Assembly: GCA_002162955.1 (NCBI GenBank)
Contig: MABD01000001.1
Span: 62,001 to 126,000, forward strand
Length of the DNA stretch: 64,000 bases
Direction of reading: 5' to 3'
Source: Gammaproteobacteria bacterium 45_16_T64
Lineage (GTDB): Bacteria; Pseudomonadota; Gammaproteobacteria; Pseudomonadales; Ketobacteraceae
The position numbers and the translations under genes were made by a program. This document shows, in pieces, positions 1 to 8,874 of the stretch; the first letter of the stretch is position 1, and the number at the start of each line of letters is the position of its first letter. The notes under the pieces are model-generated. The model was not told the DNA's origin and ran no database searches. It worked only from the letters and a program-made list of their open reading frames with translations.

Positions 1-2
1 AA

Positions 3-479
3 CGTATCGACGGCGCGGTTAAGGCGTCCTATCTTAATGAAACCGATAACTTTGGTTGGTTTTCGAAGCTATTGAATTCAGAAGGCAGTGGGATATCCCA
101 TACTGATGAGTTCTTTATGCCGAATGTTAGCTGCGTAGAGTATATATTTGGGCCCAAGCGTCATTTCATTATCACGTCTCAATCAATACCTCTAGAGAAC
201 GATGAAACATTAGTCTATACCGATTTAACATATAACTATGGTATCTGGAATAAGTTGGCCGCTCCCATTATTCGTTGGCAAGGCCAAGCGATCATTGATC
301 AAGATATCGATGCGCTCGCAAATCAGATGGAAGTCATTAAGAAATATGGCTCTGATTTCTCCAATACCTCAAATGATGTCATCCATGTATGGGTTGAATC
401 AATTCAAAAGGAAATAGAAGAGGGAAGGGACCCTCGTTTATTACCTGAAAGAAACAAACGCACAACAATGCTTGTATAA
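3..479 (+). CDS. Rieske-type oxygenase, C-terminal part (cut by left edge)
   Basis: The reading frame is open from the first bases of the window, so the N-terminus, including any Rieske [2Fe-2S] motif, lies outside. The visible 158 codons match the C-terminal catalytic half of ring-hydroxylating or desaturating Rieske oxygenases. A segment HTDEFFMPNV, then VEYIFGPKRHFIIT, corresponds closely to HTDEYFQPF and the GIGKHRIILT stretch in the second Rieske protein at 3483-4511. The tail IIDQDIDALANQ is typical of the end of this domain, where the protein is held near a hydrophobic substrate. It is first in a tightly packed run of oxidative genes. The family call rests on homology to the neighbour and family pattern; the substrate cannot be read. 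Confidence 0.72.
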   Translation, partial: RIDGAVKASYLNETDNFGWFSKLLNSEGSGISHTDEFFMPNVSCVEYIFGPKRHFIITSQSIPLENDETLVYTDLTYNYGIWNKLAAPIIRWQGQAIIDQDIDALANQMEVIKKYGSDFSNTSNDVIHVWVESIQKEIEEGRDPRLLPERNKRTTMLV

Positions 480-483
480 CGCT

Positions 484-1260
484 ATGGATCTAGTGAACGA
501 CATACTGTCTGTATTCAGCACCTTAGACAGCGACACCCTATTTTTAGTGGTCGCTTTTGACATATTGTTGATAGCAACATTCTGCAGGCGTGGAGGGGTC
601 ACCCTGTTGAAAAAGAGAACTCGTAGCGATTGGGTTCTCGATGTTGCCGGGTTGTTTGTACAAGGTACCGCGATACCCTGGCTGCAGGTGGCGATAGTTA
701 TTGCGCTAATGGCGGGTGTATTTCCCGATTTAGCGGGAAGCCTCTCGTGGCATCCGTTGCTATCCTTTCTGTTTTGTTTTGTGGTGGTTGATTATGGTTA
801 TTACTGGAATCATCGTCTTTTTCACCGTAAAGAATTTTGGGCGATACATCATGTGCATCACTCTGCGTCACAAATGGATGTGTTGAATACATCACGTAAC
901 ACTCTTTGGACAAGCTTGCTAATCATTTACCTGTGGGTGAACGGGGTAATGCTGTATCTGTTGGCTGACCCTGCAATATACGTGTTTGCACTTACCTTAA
1001 CGGCGGTTTTGGATTTGTGGCGCCATTCAGCCTTAGAGCCTTCTGGATATATTAAGAAATGTCTAGGTTCCGTCTTTGTGTTGCCGAGTGATCATGCTTG
1101 GCATCACTCTCAGGACATCTATGACATTAATTTTGGGGCCAACCTCAATCTATGGGATCGTTTCCACGGAACCTGGCATCAAAGTGAACAGGCCCCAAAA
1201 GAGATTGGGGTAGTCAGCAATTTAACTATTTTTTCTAAACTATGGTGGCCCTTCAAATGA
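484..1260 (+). CDS. Sterol desaturase / fatty acid hydroxylase family protein
   Basis: This integral membrane di-iron oxygenase has the histidine clusters of the family: HRLFH, HHVHHS, and a late HAWHHS box. Several hydrophobic helices lie before and between them, so the iron site should face the cytoplasm. The 258-residue length fits the family. Members insert hydroxyl groups or double bonds into sterols, fatty acids, carotenoids or ether lipids. I chose ATG 484 because it avoids overlap with the upstream gene; a TTG at 472 is possible. The gene ends in an ATGA overlap with the next one, which suggests translational coupling. The substrate is unknown, but the two Rieske oxygenases nearby argue for a lipid or isoprenoid. 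Confidence 0.88.
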   Translation: MDLVNDILSVFSTLDSDTLFLVVAFDILLIATFCRRGGVTLLKKRTRSDWVLDVAGLFVQGTAIPWLQVAIVIALMAGVFPDLAGSLSWHPLLSFLFCFVVVDYGYYWNHRLFHRKEFWAIHHVHHSASQMDVLNTSRNTLWTSLLIIYLWVNGVMLYLLADPAIYVFALTLTAVLDLWRHSALEPSGYIKKCLGSVFVLPSDHAWHHSQDIYDINFGANLNLWDRFHGTWHQSEQAPKEIGVVSNLTIFSKLWWPFK

Positions 1261-1922
1261 CACTAACAGGCAAGTTAATTACCTTTTTTCCGGCGTTAAA
1301 TGTAACGTTAGTTATCGCGTCCTTTATCGCTTTTATCGTGGAACCTAGTCTTTATTACGCTCTAATTGTACTGTTTTCGATATATGGGTTTCCGCTAATG
1401 AGTTTCCATATTCATCAATACCTGTGTCCTTTGAAGGAAGATACCAGCAGCATTGTGAAAGGTTATTCCGCTTGGTATGGAACGCACATGATTCAGAATA
1501 TGCATATTACATTTCCTGCCTTTGAAAGACTTTTGAGAATAGTGCCAGGGGTTTTCTCACTTTGGTTGCGGCTTTGGGGTAGTAAAGTAGGAAAAAGCGT
1601 GCACTGGACTACACAGCTCGAAATTGCGGATAGAAGTCTAATCGAAGTGGGGGATAATTGCGTATTCGGCTATAACGTTAAGTTATCAAGCCATGTAATT
1701 AAGCCGAGTTCAGAGCACGGCATGGTGGTTTATGTTAAACGAATTTGTGTTAGAAAAAATTCACTTGTCGGCGCGGTAACTCAAATGGCACCGGGTGTTA
1801 TTGTTGAGGAGGGTGCATTAGTGCCGGCACTGAGTAACCTTTATCCTGATACGACAATTGAAAGAAAAGTCAGTAAAAAAGAAAACAAACAAACAAATTC
1901 TGCAAGTACGGAGACTGTGTGA
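1257..1922 (+). CDS. Hexapeptide-repeat (left-handed beta-helix) acyltransferase-like protein
   Basis: The first 60 residues are hydrophobic (likely two membrane helices). The soluble part follows from about residue 65. Its C-terminal half has the hexapeptide rhythm of LbH acyltransferases (EVGDNCVFGYNVKLSSHV, then SLVGAVTQMAPGVIVEEGALV). The central region with GSKVGKSVHWTTQLEIADRS resembles the terminal domain of Pls/PosA-type membrane synthetases. It probably transfers an acyl group to a lipid-like or amino-acid acceptor at the inner membrane. The ATG at 1257 overlaps the preceding stop as ATGA, and its own stop overlaps the next GTG start, so translation of three genes looks coupled. The acceptor and donor cannot be told from sequence. 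Confidence 0.68.
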   Translation: MTLTGKLITFFPALNVTLVIASFIAFIVEPSLYYALIVLFSIYGFPLMSFHIHQYLCPLKEDTSSIVKGYSAWYGTHMIQNMHITFPAFERLLRIVPGVFSLWLRLWGSKVGKSVHWTTQLEIADRSLIEVGDNCVFGYNVKLSSHVIKPSSEHGMVVYVKRICVRKNSLVGAVTQMAPGVIVEEGALVPALSNLYPDTTIERKVSKKENKQTNSASTETV

Positions 1923-3448
1923 AACGTTTTCTTTACCATGCAGTAAGAGCCTACACCGCTCCTTTGGCGCGTCGGTTCGATCACGGGCTGAAGAACCCAG
2001 TGAAGGCTCAAGAACAGGTTCTTCAAGACATTGTTGATGATTTGAAGGGAACCGAATACGGTAACCATTACAATGTCCGTGACGTCAATGATTTCAAGAA
2101 AAACATCCCACTTGTCACGTACGATGACATTAGTGATTGGATGCTCAGTCAACGAGAAAAAGAAGGGAATGTGCTCGTTGCATCTGACGTTATCTTGTAT
2201 GAAAAAACCTCAGGCAGCACTGGGCCTCATAAGTATATTCCCTATACGGCGCCGTTGCGCAGTAGCTTTACCCGCATGTTCCTTTTATGGGCTCATGACC
2301 TGATAAGCAGTATTGATGGTCTCGGTAAAGGTAAGTTCTATTTCTCTGTATCCCCCAATTTTGATAACGAAAAATTTACTGATCAGGGCGTGCCAGTCGG
2401 CCTGGACAATGATGCTGATTATTTAGGAAGTGTCTGGAGTAAAATACTATCACCATTTATGTTGGCAGACGCCAATATAGGCAAGATTAGAGATCCAGAC
2501 GAATTCAAGCAGGCGTTATGTTTTTCGTTATTGGGCTGCAAGGACTTAGAGACAATTTCTGTATGGAACCCATCGTTTCTTACGCTGGTGCTGCAATGGA
2601 TTGAAAATAACCGTGAACTGGTCATCGCGCGAATGCAACCAATCCTCGAACCCAGTCGCCTCCGTGCACTGCAGTCTGAAGAGATTGATTGGCAAGAGGT
2701 CTGGCCCAGGTTAAAGCTAATTTCCTGCTGGGCGGATGCTAATGCACAACCGCTCGCCATGAATTTAGAAGCCTACTTTCCTGATGTGAAGATTCAAGGT
2801 AAGGGGTTGCTAGCAACCGAAGCGCCAATGACCATTCCGATGATGAATGTTGAGGGCGGAGTTCCACTTGTCACAGAAACCTATCTCGAATTCCTTCAAG
2901 ACGATGAAGCACTTGTGACGCTAGATATGCTGAAAGAAGGCAAGCGTTACGAAATAGTCATTAGTCAACGTGGTGGCCTTTATCGATATCGGATGGGGGA
3001 TCAAGTAGAAGTCGTGGGGCAGATACATAACACCCCAACTCTTCGTTTTGTCGGTAGAAATAACCGTACTAGTGATCTCATTGGTGAAAAGCTCAACGAA
3101 CGCTACGTGCGAGATGTGATCGAATCCCTCCCTATTGAAGGCGGTGGCTTTAGAAGCCTAATGGCGATCAGAAGTCCCGTCGATGGCTATCTTCTTATAC
3201 TCGACAAGCACATTACTAACAGTGAACAGGTAGAAGTCGCGTTAGAAGAGGGGCTGCAAAAAGCCTATCACTACCGTCACGCACGTGCTTTAGGTCAATT
3301 GTCCGCTGCTCGTATGGCGGTTGTACCTGATATAGAGAATATTATCTCAACCCAGGCGCTGACCAATGGAAAGACCTTGGGCGACATTAAACAAAATTAC
3401 TTAATGATGGCAGATGCTGGTTTGGAATCGGCGCTTGGCATCAGTTAA
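1919..3448 (+). CDS. GH3 (auxin-responsive promoter) family acyl-adenylating ligase
   Basis: At 509 residues this matches bacterial GH3-family enzymes of the ANL superfamily. The phosphate-binding signature KTSGSTGPHKYIPYT lies near residue 97. Later come RYRMGDQVEVVG and LRFVGRNNRTSDLIGEKLNE, matching the conserved YRxGD-(x)n-F-x-GR-x(5)-GEKL pattern. Characterised plant GH3 proteins activate a carboxylate as an adenylate and join it to an amino acid; bacterial members are largely unassigned. Here it probably activates the carboxyl group of a compound made by the oxygenases around it. The GTG start at 1919 overlaps the upstream stop (GTGA). No signal peptide is present, so it should act in the cytoplasm. 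Confidence 0.86.
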   Translation: MKRFLYHAVRAYTAPLARRFDHGLKNPVKAQEQVLQDIVDDLKGTEYGNHYNVRDVNDFKKNIPLVTYDDISDWMLSQREKEGNVLVASDVILYEKTSGSTGPHKYIPYTAPLRSSFTRMFLLWAHDLISSIDGLGKGKFYFSVSPNFDNEKFTDQGVPVGLDNDADYLGSVWSKILSPFMLADANIGKIRDPDEFKQALCFSLLGCKDLETISVWNPSFLTLVLQWIENNRELVIARMQPILEPSRLRALQSEEIDWQEVWPRLKLISCWADANAQPLAMNLEAYFPDVKIQGKGLLATEAPMTIPMMNVEGGVPLVTETYLEFLQDDEALVTLDMLKEGKRYEIVISQRGGLYRYRMGDQVEVVGQIHNTPTLRFVGRNNRTSDLIGEKLNERYVRDVIESLPIEGGGFRSLMAIRSPVDGYLLILDKHITNSEQVEVALEEGLQKAYHYRHARALGQLSAARMAVVPDIENIISTQALTNGKTLGDIKQNYLMMADAGLESALGIS

Positions 3449-3482
3449 CAAAATTTTCATTTTTACTCAGGAGTAGTTGTAC

Positions 3483-4511
3483 ATGCAGTATTCAATTTGG
3501 GATAAGGATTTTTCGGCTTGGCTAATTGCTGCTAGATCAGAGCAAGTGACTAAGAAAAAGGTCTACAAGCGCAAAATAATGAAGAAGGAGATTGTTCTTT
3601 TCAGAGACAATTCTGGGACAGTTTCAGCGCTTAAAGATCAGTGCCCACATAAAGGGCTTCCGTTATCTCAAGGTAAGATGCGTGATGGCAATGTCGTGTG
3701 CGGATATCATGGGTGGTCCTTTAATGGGTCAGGTTCATGTGTTGATGCTCCCTGTTTAGGTTCGAAAGAATCCTGTCCATCTGCAAAAGTTGATAGTTAC
3801 ACCGTAAAAGAACAAGACGGTTGGATATGGTACTTTCACGGTGATGACAAAGAAGTACTTGCGGGAGGCCCTCCAAGCTTTCCAAAAGATAAGAAATGGC
3901 GCTGGTTTGAGCTTGAAAAAGAAATTAAGGCACAGCCGCACTTTATTCTAGAAAACTCGTTTGACTGCACTCACGCCTGTTTTGTTCATGCGCAGCTCTT
4001 TAGAAATGGACCTGCACAAACAGCTTATGCTGAGTTAGAAGAAACTGATTATGGCATGCGCGTTGAAACACGCGAAGATGATGGTAGAAAGGTCAGAATC
4101 ACAAAGTACCTACCGTGGAAGGGTAAAGAAGTTTATCATACCGATGAATATTTCCAGCCTTTTACTGCTTATGTTAATTATCACTTCGGTATAGGCAAGC
4201 ATAGAATCATTCTTACCTGTAGCCCCGAAGATGAAAATACCACGCGGGTATTTACCAGGACCGGCGTTCAAGCAGGTATTTTCTCTAGCCTAGCGGCGTT
4301 AATATTGCGTGTACTAACGCCGATCATCATCTCCGAAGACGTTGCGGCTATCCAAGGTCAGGCGCACGGATATAAAACTCATGGCGGTCGTTATGGGCAT
4401 ATGAGAGATGCGGATATTCCCGCAATTTGGATGTTCAGTCTTTATAGACGTTTCTTTGAAAATCGAAAGATCGAAGAAAAACGCACGAAGAAGATTACAT
4501 ACAAGTTATGA
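3483..4511 (+). CDS. Rieske [2Fe-2S] oxygenase (complete)
   Basis: The Rieske cluster ligands are Cys54-x-His56 (CPHKG) and Cys73-x2-His76 (CGYHGW). The mononuclear iron site follows the N-x2-D-x2-H-x4-H pattern as Asn158, Asp161, His164 and His169. The 342 residues fit the single-component alpha subunits that oxidise steroids, phenols and amino-pyrroles. ATG 3483 is preceded by AGGAG at good spacing; a TTG six bases upstream is less likely. A 34-base gap separates it from the GH3 gene, and it overlaps the GMC gene by ATGA. No ferredoxin or reductase gene is visible in the window, so electrons must come from elsewhere or from the unseen part of the cluster. Confidence 0.92.
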   Translation: MQYSIWDKDFSAWLIAARSEQVTKKKVYKRKIMKKEIVLFRDNSGTVSALKDQCPHKGLPLSQGKMRDGNVVCGYHGWSFNGSGSCVDAPCLGSKESCPSAKVDSYTVKEQDGWIWYFHGDDKEVLAGGPPSFPKDKKWRWFELEKEIKAQPHFILENSFDCTHACFVHAQLFRNGPAQTAYAELEETDYGMRVETREDDGRKVRITKYLPWKGKEVYHTDEYFQPFTAYVNYHFGIGKHRIILTCSPEDENTTRVFTRTGVQAGIFSSLAALILRVLTPIIISEDVAAIQGQAHGYKTHGGRYGHMRDADIPAIWMFSLYRRFFENRKIEEKRTKKITYKL

Positions 4512-6052
4512 GTAATCAACGTTACGACTTTGTTGTGTTAGGCGCTGGCACCAGCGGTTGTTATCTTGCGGAAAGATTATCCCGAGATAACAACGTTAGC
4601 GTCTTGCTGGTAGACGCAGGAAAAGACAGTAAAAACCCGGTATTTTCAATGCCAGCGGGTTTTACGCAGACGCTTTTCAGCGACAAGTACAATTGGCGTT
4701 TTAATTCTGTGCCCGAAGCCCAACTGGGCAATAGAAGTATCTATTGCCCAAGAGGGAAAGTTGTTGGCGGATCGAGCATGATCAATGGAATGATCCATTC
4801 AATCGGGCAGATTGAGGATTACGTTGATTGGCAAAAAACGGGGTTTTCCCTCGCGACTCCACACAATATTCTGGAGAGATTCGGCAAGTTGTTTAGGGTG
4901 GACGATTCGATTACCAAAGCCGAACCCCACCCATTGGAGTCTGCTTTTTTATCGGCATGTGAAGACGCGAAGTTGTCTATCAAAGATAGGCTTCATGAGT
5001 CTCAGAGTGTTTCGTCGGGAGGTACCTACCACCATACGATTCACCAAGGGAAACGTGCTGGTGTCCTTCCTCTTCTTCCTCTTCTTCGTAAGCGTAAGAA
5101 TGTCAACGTGATGACCAAAACGCATATTGACAAACTTCACTTTAGCGGTAGTAGAGTCACAAGAATTAGTGCTATTCAGAACCGAAAAAAATCTCTAGAT
5201 ATCGCTGTTGATGGTGAGTTGGTTCTTTGTCTGGGCGCGATCGGTACTCCCTCTGTGTTGCAGCGCTCTGGAATTGGTCCCAAAGAGACACTGGAAATAT
5301 TGGGCATTGAGACGAACATAGATCTACCTACCGGCAAGAATCTACAAGACCATCTTTTGATTAAGAAGACGTATAAACTATCCGGAATGAATACCTATAA
5401 CAGTGATGCTGCTGGACCTTCACTTGCAAAAACGTTGTGGGATTATTCAGTAAATAAGAAAGGACCTATCGCTGCGGGAGCCTCAAGCGCTGGCGCCTAC
5501 CTCTCTGTAGGTGGAGAGGAGAGGCCTGATACGCAACTGTTCTTTTCTTATGGAAGTGGTACCAATTCAGATAGTGCGTTTATAGTAGACCCATTTGATG
5601 CGGTTACCATTGGTACTTATCAATTGAGGCCAGAAAGCCGAGGCAGTGTCAGCATTTCGAGTGACAATCCCTTGGCGAATCCAAAAATTCATTACAATTA
5701 TCTTTCGTGTGAAAATGATTGGAAGGCTTCTCTTGGTGGGTTGAGTTATCAAGAAACGTTTATGGAAAGCGATGCTTTTTCTGCGTTTGAACCAAGAGCT
5801 GCTATTGTTGACGTGGAGTCTGACGAGTATATTCGTCAATTTGCAGAAACGGCTCACCACCCTGTTGGAACTTGTAGTGTGGGTGAAAACGGAGTAGTTA
5901 ATGGCGACTTAATGGTAAAGGGGCTTAGTAACTTGAGAATCGCGGATGCATCCATTATCCCCAACTTAATTTCCGGTAACACACAGGCGATATGTGCTGT
6001 TATAGGCGATATGCTTGGGGAAGATATACTATCAAGGAGTGGAAATGTTTAA
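4508..6052 (+). CDS. GMC-family FAD-dependent oxidoreductase
   Basis: The N-terminus carries the dinucleotide-binding motif VVLGAGTSGCYLAE (residues 9-22), then the GMC signatures PRGKVVGGSSMINGM and GAIGTPSVLQRSGIGP. The C-terminal HHPVGTCSVG holds the catalytic His near residue 451, and the FAD-binding end DASIIPNLISGNTQA closes the fold. GMC enzymes oxidise alcohols to aldehydes or ketones, as in choline dehydrogenase and alcohol oxidases. At 514 residues it is of normal size. The start overlaps the Rieske gene by ATGA, so the two are probably made together. A likely role is oxidation of an alcohol introduced by one of the hydroxylases. Confidence 0.93.
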   Translation: MSNQRYDFVVLGAGTSGCYLAERLSRDNNVSVLLVDAGKDSKNPVFSMPAGFTQTLFSDKYNWRFNSVPEAQLGNRSIYCPRGKVVGGSSMINGMIHSIGQIEDYVDWQKTGFSLATPHNILERFGKLFRVDDSITKAEPHPLESAFLSACEDAKLSIKDRLHESQSVSSGGTYHHTIHQGKRAGVLPLLPLLRKRKNVNVMTKTHIDKLHFSGSRVTRISAIQNRKKSLDIAVDGELVLCLGAIGTPSVLQRSGIGPKETLEILGIETNIDLPTGKNLQDHLLIKKTYKLSGMNTYNSDAAGPSLAKTLWDYSVNKKGPIAAGASSAGAYLSVGGEERPDTQLFFSYGSGTNSDSAFIVDPFDAVTIGTYQLRPESRGSVSISSDNPLANPKIHYNYLSCENDWKASLGGLSYQETFMESDAFSAFEPRAAIVDVESDEYIRQFAETAHHPVGTCSVGENGVVNGDLMVKGLSNLRIADASIIPNLISGNTQAICAVIGDMLGEDILSRSGNV

Positions 6053-6407
6053 GAATTTGGACTACGAGTGGGCTAGGTTTGTAATGCGACATCGTTGCAG
6101 TACGAATTTCTTTTACCACCTATTATCCGTTATCCTATTTTGGATCGGTCCAGTTTTATTTTTCGTAACGAATAATTGGTATTTCTGGATATTGTTCTTT
6201 ATCTCGGGTCTAGTCGGTGGTATCGGACATATTGTTGGTACCGACCCTGGTATAGATAAGCGAGAGGCGACTAGTTCACCAACTGCGGCGCTAATGGCTA
6301 CCTATATGGTATTCCGGGTCATTGTTGGTAAATATCCAAACGATATTGAGCAAGCAATAGCATTTTTTAAGAGCTCGGATAGGCCCTCGCCGATTCAAGA
6401 CAGGTAA
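6045..6407 (+). CDS. Small membrane protein of unknown function
   Basis: A 120-residue protein with two hydrophobic stretches (FFYHLLSVILFWIGPVLFFV and WILFFISGLVGGIGHIVG), then a soluble tail with GTDPGIDKREATSSP. ATG 6045 follows an AAGGAGT ribosome-binding site and overlaps the end of the GMC gene by 8 bases. I do not recognise the family. Its place as the last gene before a strong hairpin, co-directional with the oxygenases, suggests it helps the membrane-bound steps or substrate handling of this cluster. That role is inferred from position only. Confidence 0.7.
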   Translation: MFKNLDYEWARFVMRHRCSTNFFYHLLSVILFWIGPVLFFVTNNWYFWILFFISGLVGGIGHIVGTDPGIDKREATSSPTAALMATYMVFRVIVGKYPNDIEQAIAFFKSSDRPSPIQDR

Positions 6408-6418
6408 CGTTGGTTATC

Positions 6419-6452
6419 ATTAGCCGATGGGGGTTGCAGCCTATCGGCTAAT
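6419..6452 (+). terminator. Hairpin, possible transcription terminator
   Basis: An exact 10-bp inverted repeat (ATTAGCCGAT and ATCGGCTAAT) extends inward by a G-T and two G-C pairs to a stem of about 13 pairs with a short loop. It lies in the 96-base gap between the small membrane protein and the RND exporter, and is the only sizeable gap in the first 10 kb. The following bases (TCGTTTAAAT) are only weakly T-rich, so it may attenuate rather than stop transcription, or protect mRNA ends. Confidence 0.55.
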
Positions 6453-6503
6453 TCGTTTAAATCAACGTGAATTTCCGGCTCTGTTGAGCCTCACACAATA
6501 AGA

Positions 6504-8864
6504 ATGGTAGATACTGTGATTTCAAAACACGTCGCCCAATGGGTAATGAACCATCGAATAACGAGCATAGTTTCGGTTTTAATAGCAACCATTATTTTAG
6601 GGGTGGGTGCAATAGATGCAAAATTCTCAGCGAATCAACGGGATTCATTTCGTGCTGATGATACAAACCTACTCAACCTTATCGAAATTGAGGAAGAATT
6701 TACCAGCGAAAAAAATATTTTCATTCTGTTAGAGCCTGAGAATAAGGACATATTTAGCGAAAACTCACTCAATGCGATCAAAGATGTGACAGATCTTGGT
6801 TGGAAAGTACCGTATTCACAGCGGGTTGAATCGGTCACTAACCATATTTACACCCAAGTTGATGGTGATGATCTTTTAGTAGAATACTTGATCGATGGTG
6901 AGTTATCAGACAATGAGATTACAAAAAGAAAAAACTACGCATTAGAAAAAGTGGGGGTTCGGGATTACCTCGTGACACGCGAAGGGGATCTCTCTTTAGT
7001 ATCGATCACACTTAACTTACCCCTAGAGAATAGCGCTGATGCGGCCATATCAACGGTTAATCATGTTAAGGATACTGTTTTTGAGTTGCGTGCAAAGTAC
7101 CCTAATATACGCTTCCGTATTTTAGGGTCAGTCGTCATGGAAGTGTCCATGCCTGAAATTGTTCAGGAAGACTCTGAAACCGTCATTCCGCTTGCAACCT
7201 TGATTGTTTTTATATTTATGGCACTCATACTTCGGGATATCGTAGGCAATATCGCGGCTATGCTAACGTGTACTTTGGCGGTAATCGCCGGCCTGGGTGC
7301 CGTACTATGGACGGGGGTGAAATTATCTCCCATATTGATGAACACGCCGGCTGTTATCATTATTCTGGGTATGGCGGATTGTATACATCTCATTGTCAAT
7401 TATTCCCAGGGGTTAAGCCGCGGTCTCGACAAAAAGTCTGCGTTAGAACACAGTATTGAAGTTAATTTTCAGCCTATCGTATTTACTAGTTTAACAACGG
7501 CTTTAAGCTTCTTAGCGTTGAATTTCTCAGAGTCACCACCATTTGCGCACATGGGTAATGCTGGTGCAGTGGGCATTCTATTCGCAATGCTAGCGTCGCT
7601 AACGTTTCTACCTGCAATCCTCTACTATCTGCCTTCAAGAGCACCGGGTGTCGCAAGCATCCCGAAGTTGGGCGGTCTTGTCGAAGTTTACCAAAAGCAT
7701 GGCCTAAAAATAGTTGCGGCATTTTCGATGCTGGTCGTAGTACTTGCATCACTTATTCCAAACAACACTCTCGATGATAACTTTGTTGAATGGTTTGATG
7801 AAGAATTGGAATTCAGACAAGACTTTGATCTATTGATTGACCGATTGGGCGGTGCCGTTGTCGTCAATATCAGCATACCCGCCAAGGGTGAAGGTGGTGT
7901 TTTGGAACCTGAATACTTAAGGCAATTAGAAGAGCTGCAGGCGCTGCTTAATCAACAGCCTGAGCTTATGTTTACCACCTCACTACTAGAGGTAATGAAA
8001 ACTCTGAATCAAAATATGCACGGTGATGATCCAGCGTGGTATAAGGCACCTGATAATCGGGCATTGGCTTCTCAATATTTGCTTATGTATGAACTATCGC
8101 TGCCATTCGGTCAGGGCTTGGACAACCTAGTAAATCACGATAGATCTAAAACACGGGTGATTGCAGTTTTCGGTAAAGTAACGGATAAAAATCTCATAGC
8201 CCTTGAAAGCTCATTGCAACACTGGCTTGATGAGAGGAAGTTCACCGACGACCCCGTTGTGATTGGTAGCTCCAATATCGCATTTGCTCATATGCAATAT
8301 GCTAACGTCAACAAGCTATCTAAGGGTTTTGTGTTAGCATTGCTTGGGATTTCTGTGTTGCTTATCTTCATGTTCCGATCGCTTTCATTGGGAGTGGTAA
8401 GTATCGTTCCTAACCTAATTCCCGCGGTAATGGCTTTTGGAATATGGGCATTTATCAGCGGTAAAGTAGGGTTCGGTGTTTCCATTGGCATTACCGTTAC
8501 GTTGGGTATAGTGGTTGATGATACAATTCATTTCCTTTCTAAATATCAGTACGCAAAAGAGCGTCTAAAACTATCTAACGTAGAATGTGTTCGATATGCG
8601 ATGGATAATGTAGGCGTGGCCATGATGCTTACCACCGCCATGATGGTTATTGCGTTTGGTGCAATGCTATTTTCTAATTTTACACCCAATCAAGATATTG
8701 CCTTAATCACGATTATCACGATATTTTGTGCTGTGTTAGTGGATCTCATTCTGCTACCAATTATCTTGCTCAAGTTGTTCGATGACAAAATCCAACCCTC
8801 CGAGGCGCTGGTAGAAGACACAACGTTAGCAAATACGTTGACACCAAGGCCATCGCAAAACTAG
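6504..8864 (+). CDS. RND superfamily (MMPL-type) exporter
   Basis: 786 residues with the duplicated RND layout. A helix near residues 17-35 is followed by a periplasmic loop, then a block of five or six helices. A second helix-loop-helix block repeats this in the C-terminal half. Signature segments are GMADCIHLIVNYSQGL in the first half and GIVVDDTIHFLSKYQYA in the second. These correspond to the helix-4 regions that relay protons in predicted exporters of the COG1033 type. Such proteins move lipids, hopanoids, polyketides or sterols. It is followed after 10 bases by a second transporter. Position after the oxygenase genes suggests it exports the product or moves it to the outer membrane. Confidence 0.9.
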   Translation: MVDTVISKHVAQWVMNHRITSIVSVLIATIILGVGAIDAKFSANQRDSFRADDTNLLNLIEIEEEFTSEKNIFILLEPENKDIFSENSLNAIKDVTDLGWKVPYSQRVESVTNHIYTQVDGDDLLVEYLIDGELSDNEITKRKNYALEKVGVRDYLVTREGDLSLVSITLNLPLENSADAAISTVNHVKDTVFELRAKYPNIRFRILGSVVMEVSMPEIVQEDSETVIPLATLIVFIFMALILRDIVGNIAAMLTCTLAVIAGLGAVLWTGVKLSPILMNTPAVIIILGMADCIHLIVNYSQGLSRGLDKKSALEHSIEVNFQPIVFTSLTTALSFLALNFSESPPFAHMGNAGAVGILFAMLASLTFLPAILYYLPSRAPGVASIPKLGGLVEVYQKHGLKIVAAFSMLVVVLASLIPNNTLDDNFVEWFDEELEFRQDFDLLIDRLGGAVVVNISIPAKGEGGVLEPEYLRQLEELQALLNQQPELMFTTSLLEVMKTLNQNMHGDDPAWYKAPDNRALASQYLLMYELSLPFGQGLDNLVNHDRSKTRVIAVFGKVTDKNLIALESSLQHWLDERKFTDDPVVIGSSNIAFAHMQYANVNKLSKGFVLALLGISVLLIFMFRSLSLGVVSIVPNLIPAVMAFGIWAFISGKVGFGVSIGITVTLGIVVDDTIHFLSKYQYAKERLKLSNVECVRYAMDNVGVAMMLTTAMMVIAFGAMLFSNFTPNQDIALITIITIFCAVLVDLILLPIILLKLFDDKIQPSEALVEDTTLANTLTPRPSQN

Positions 8865-8874
8865 GAATACGAAT

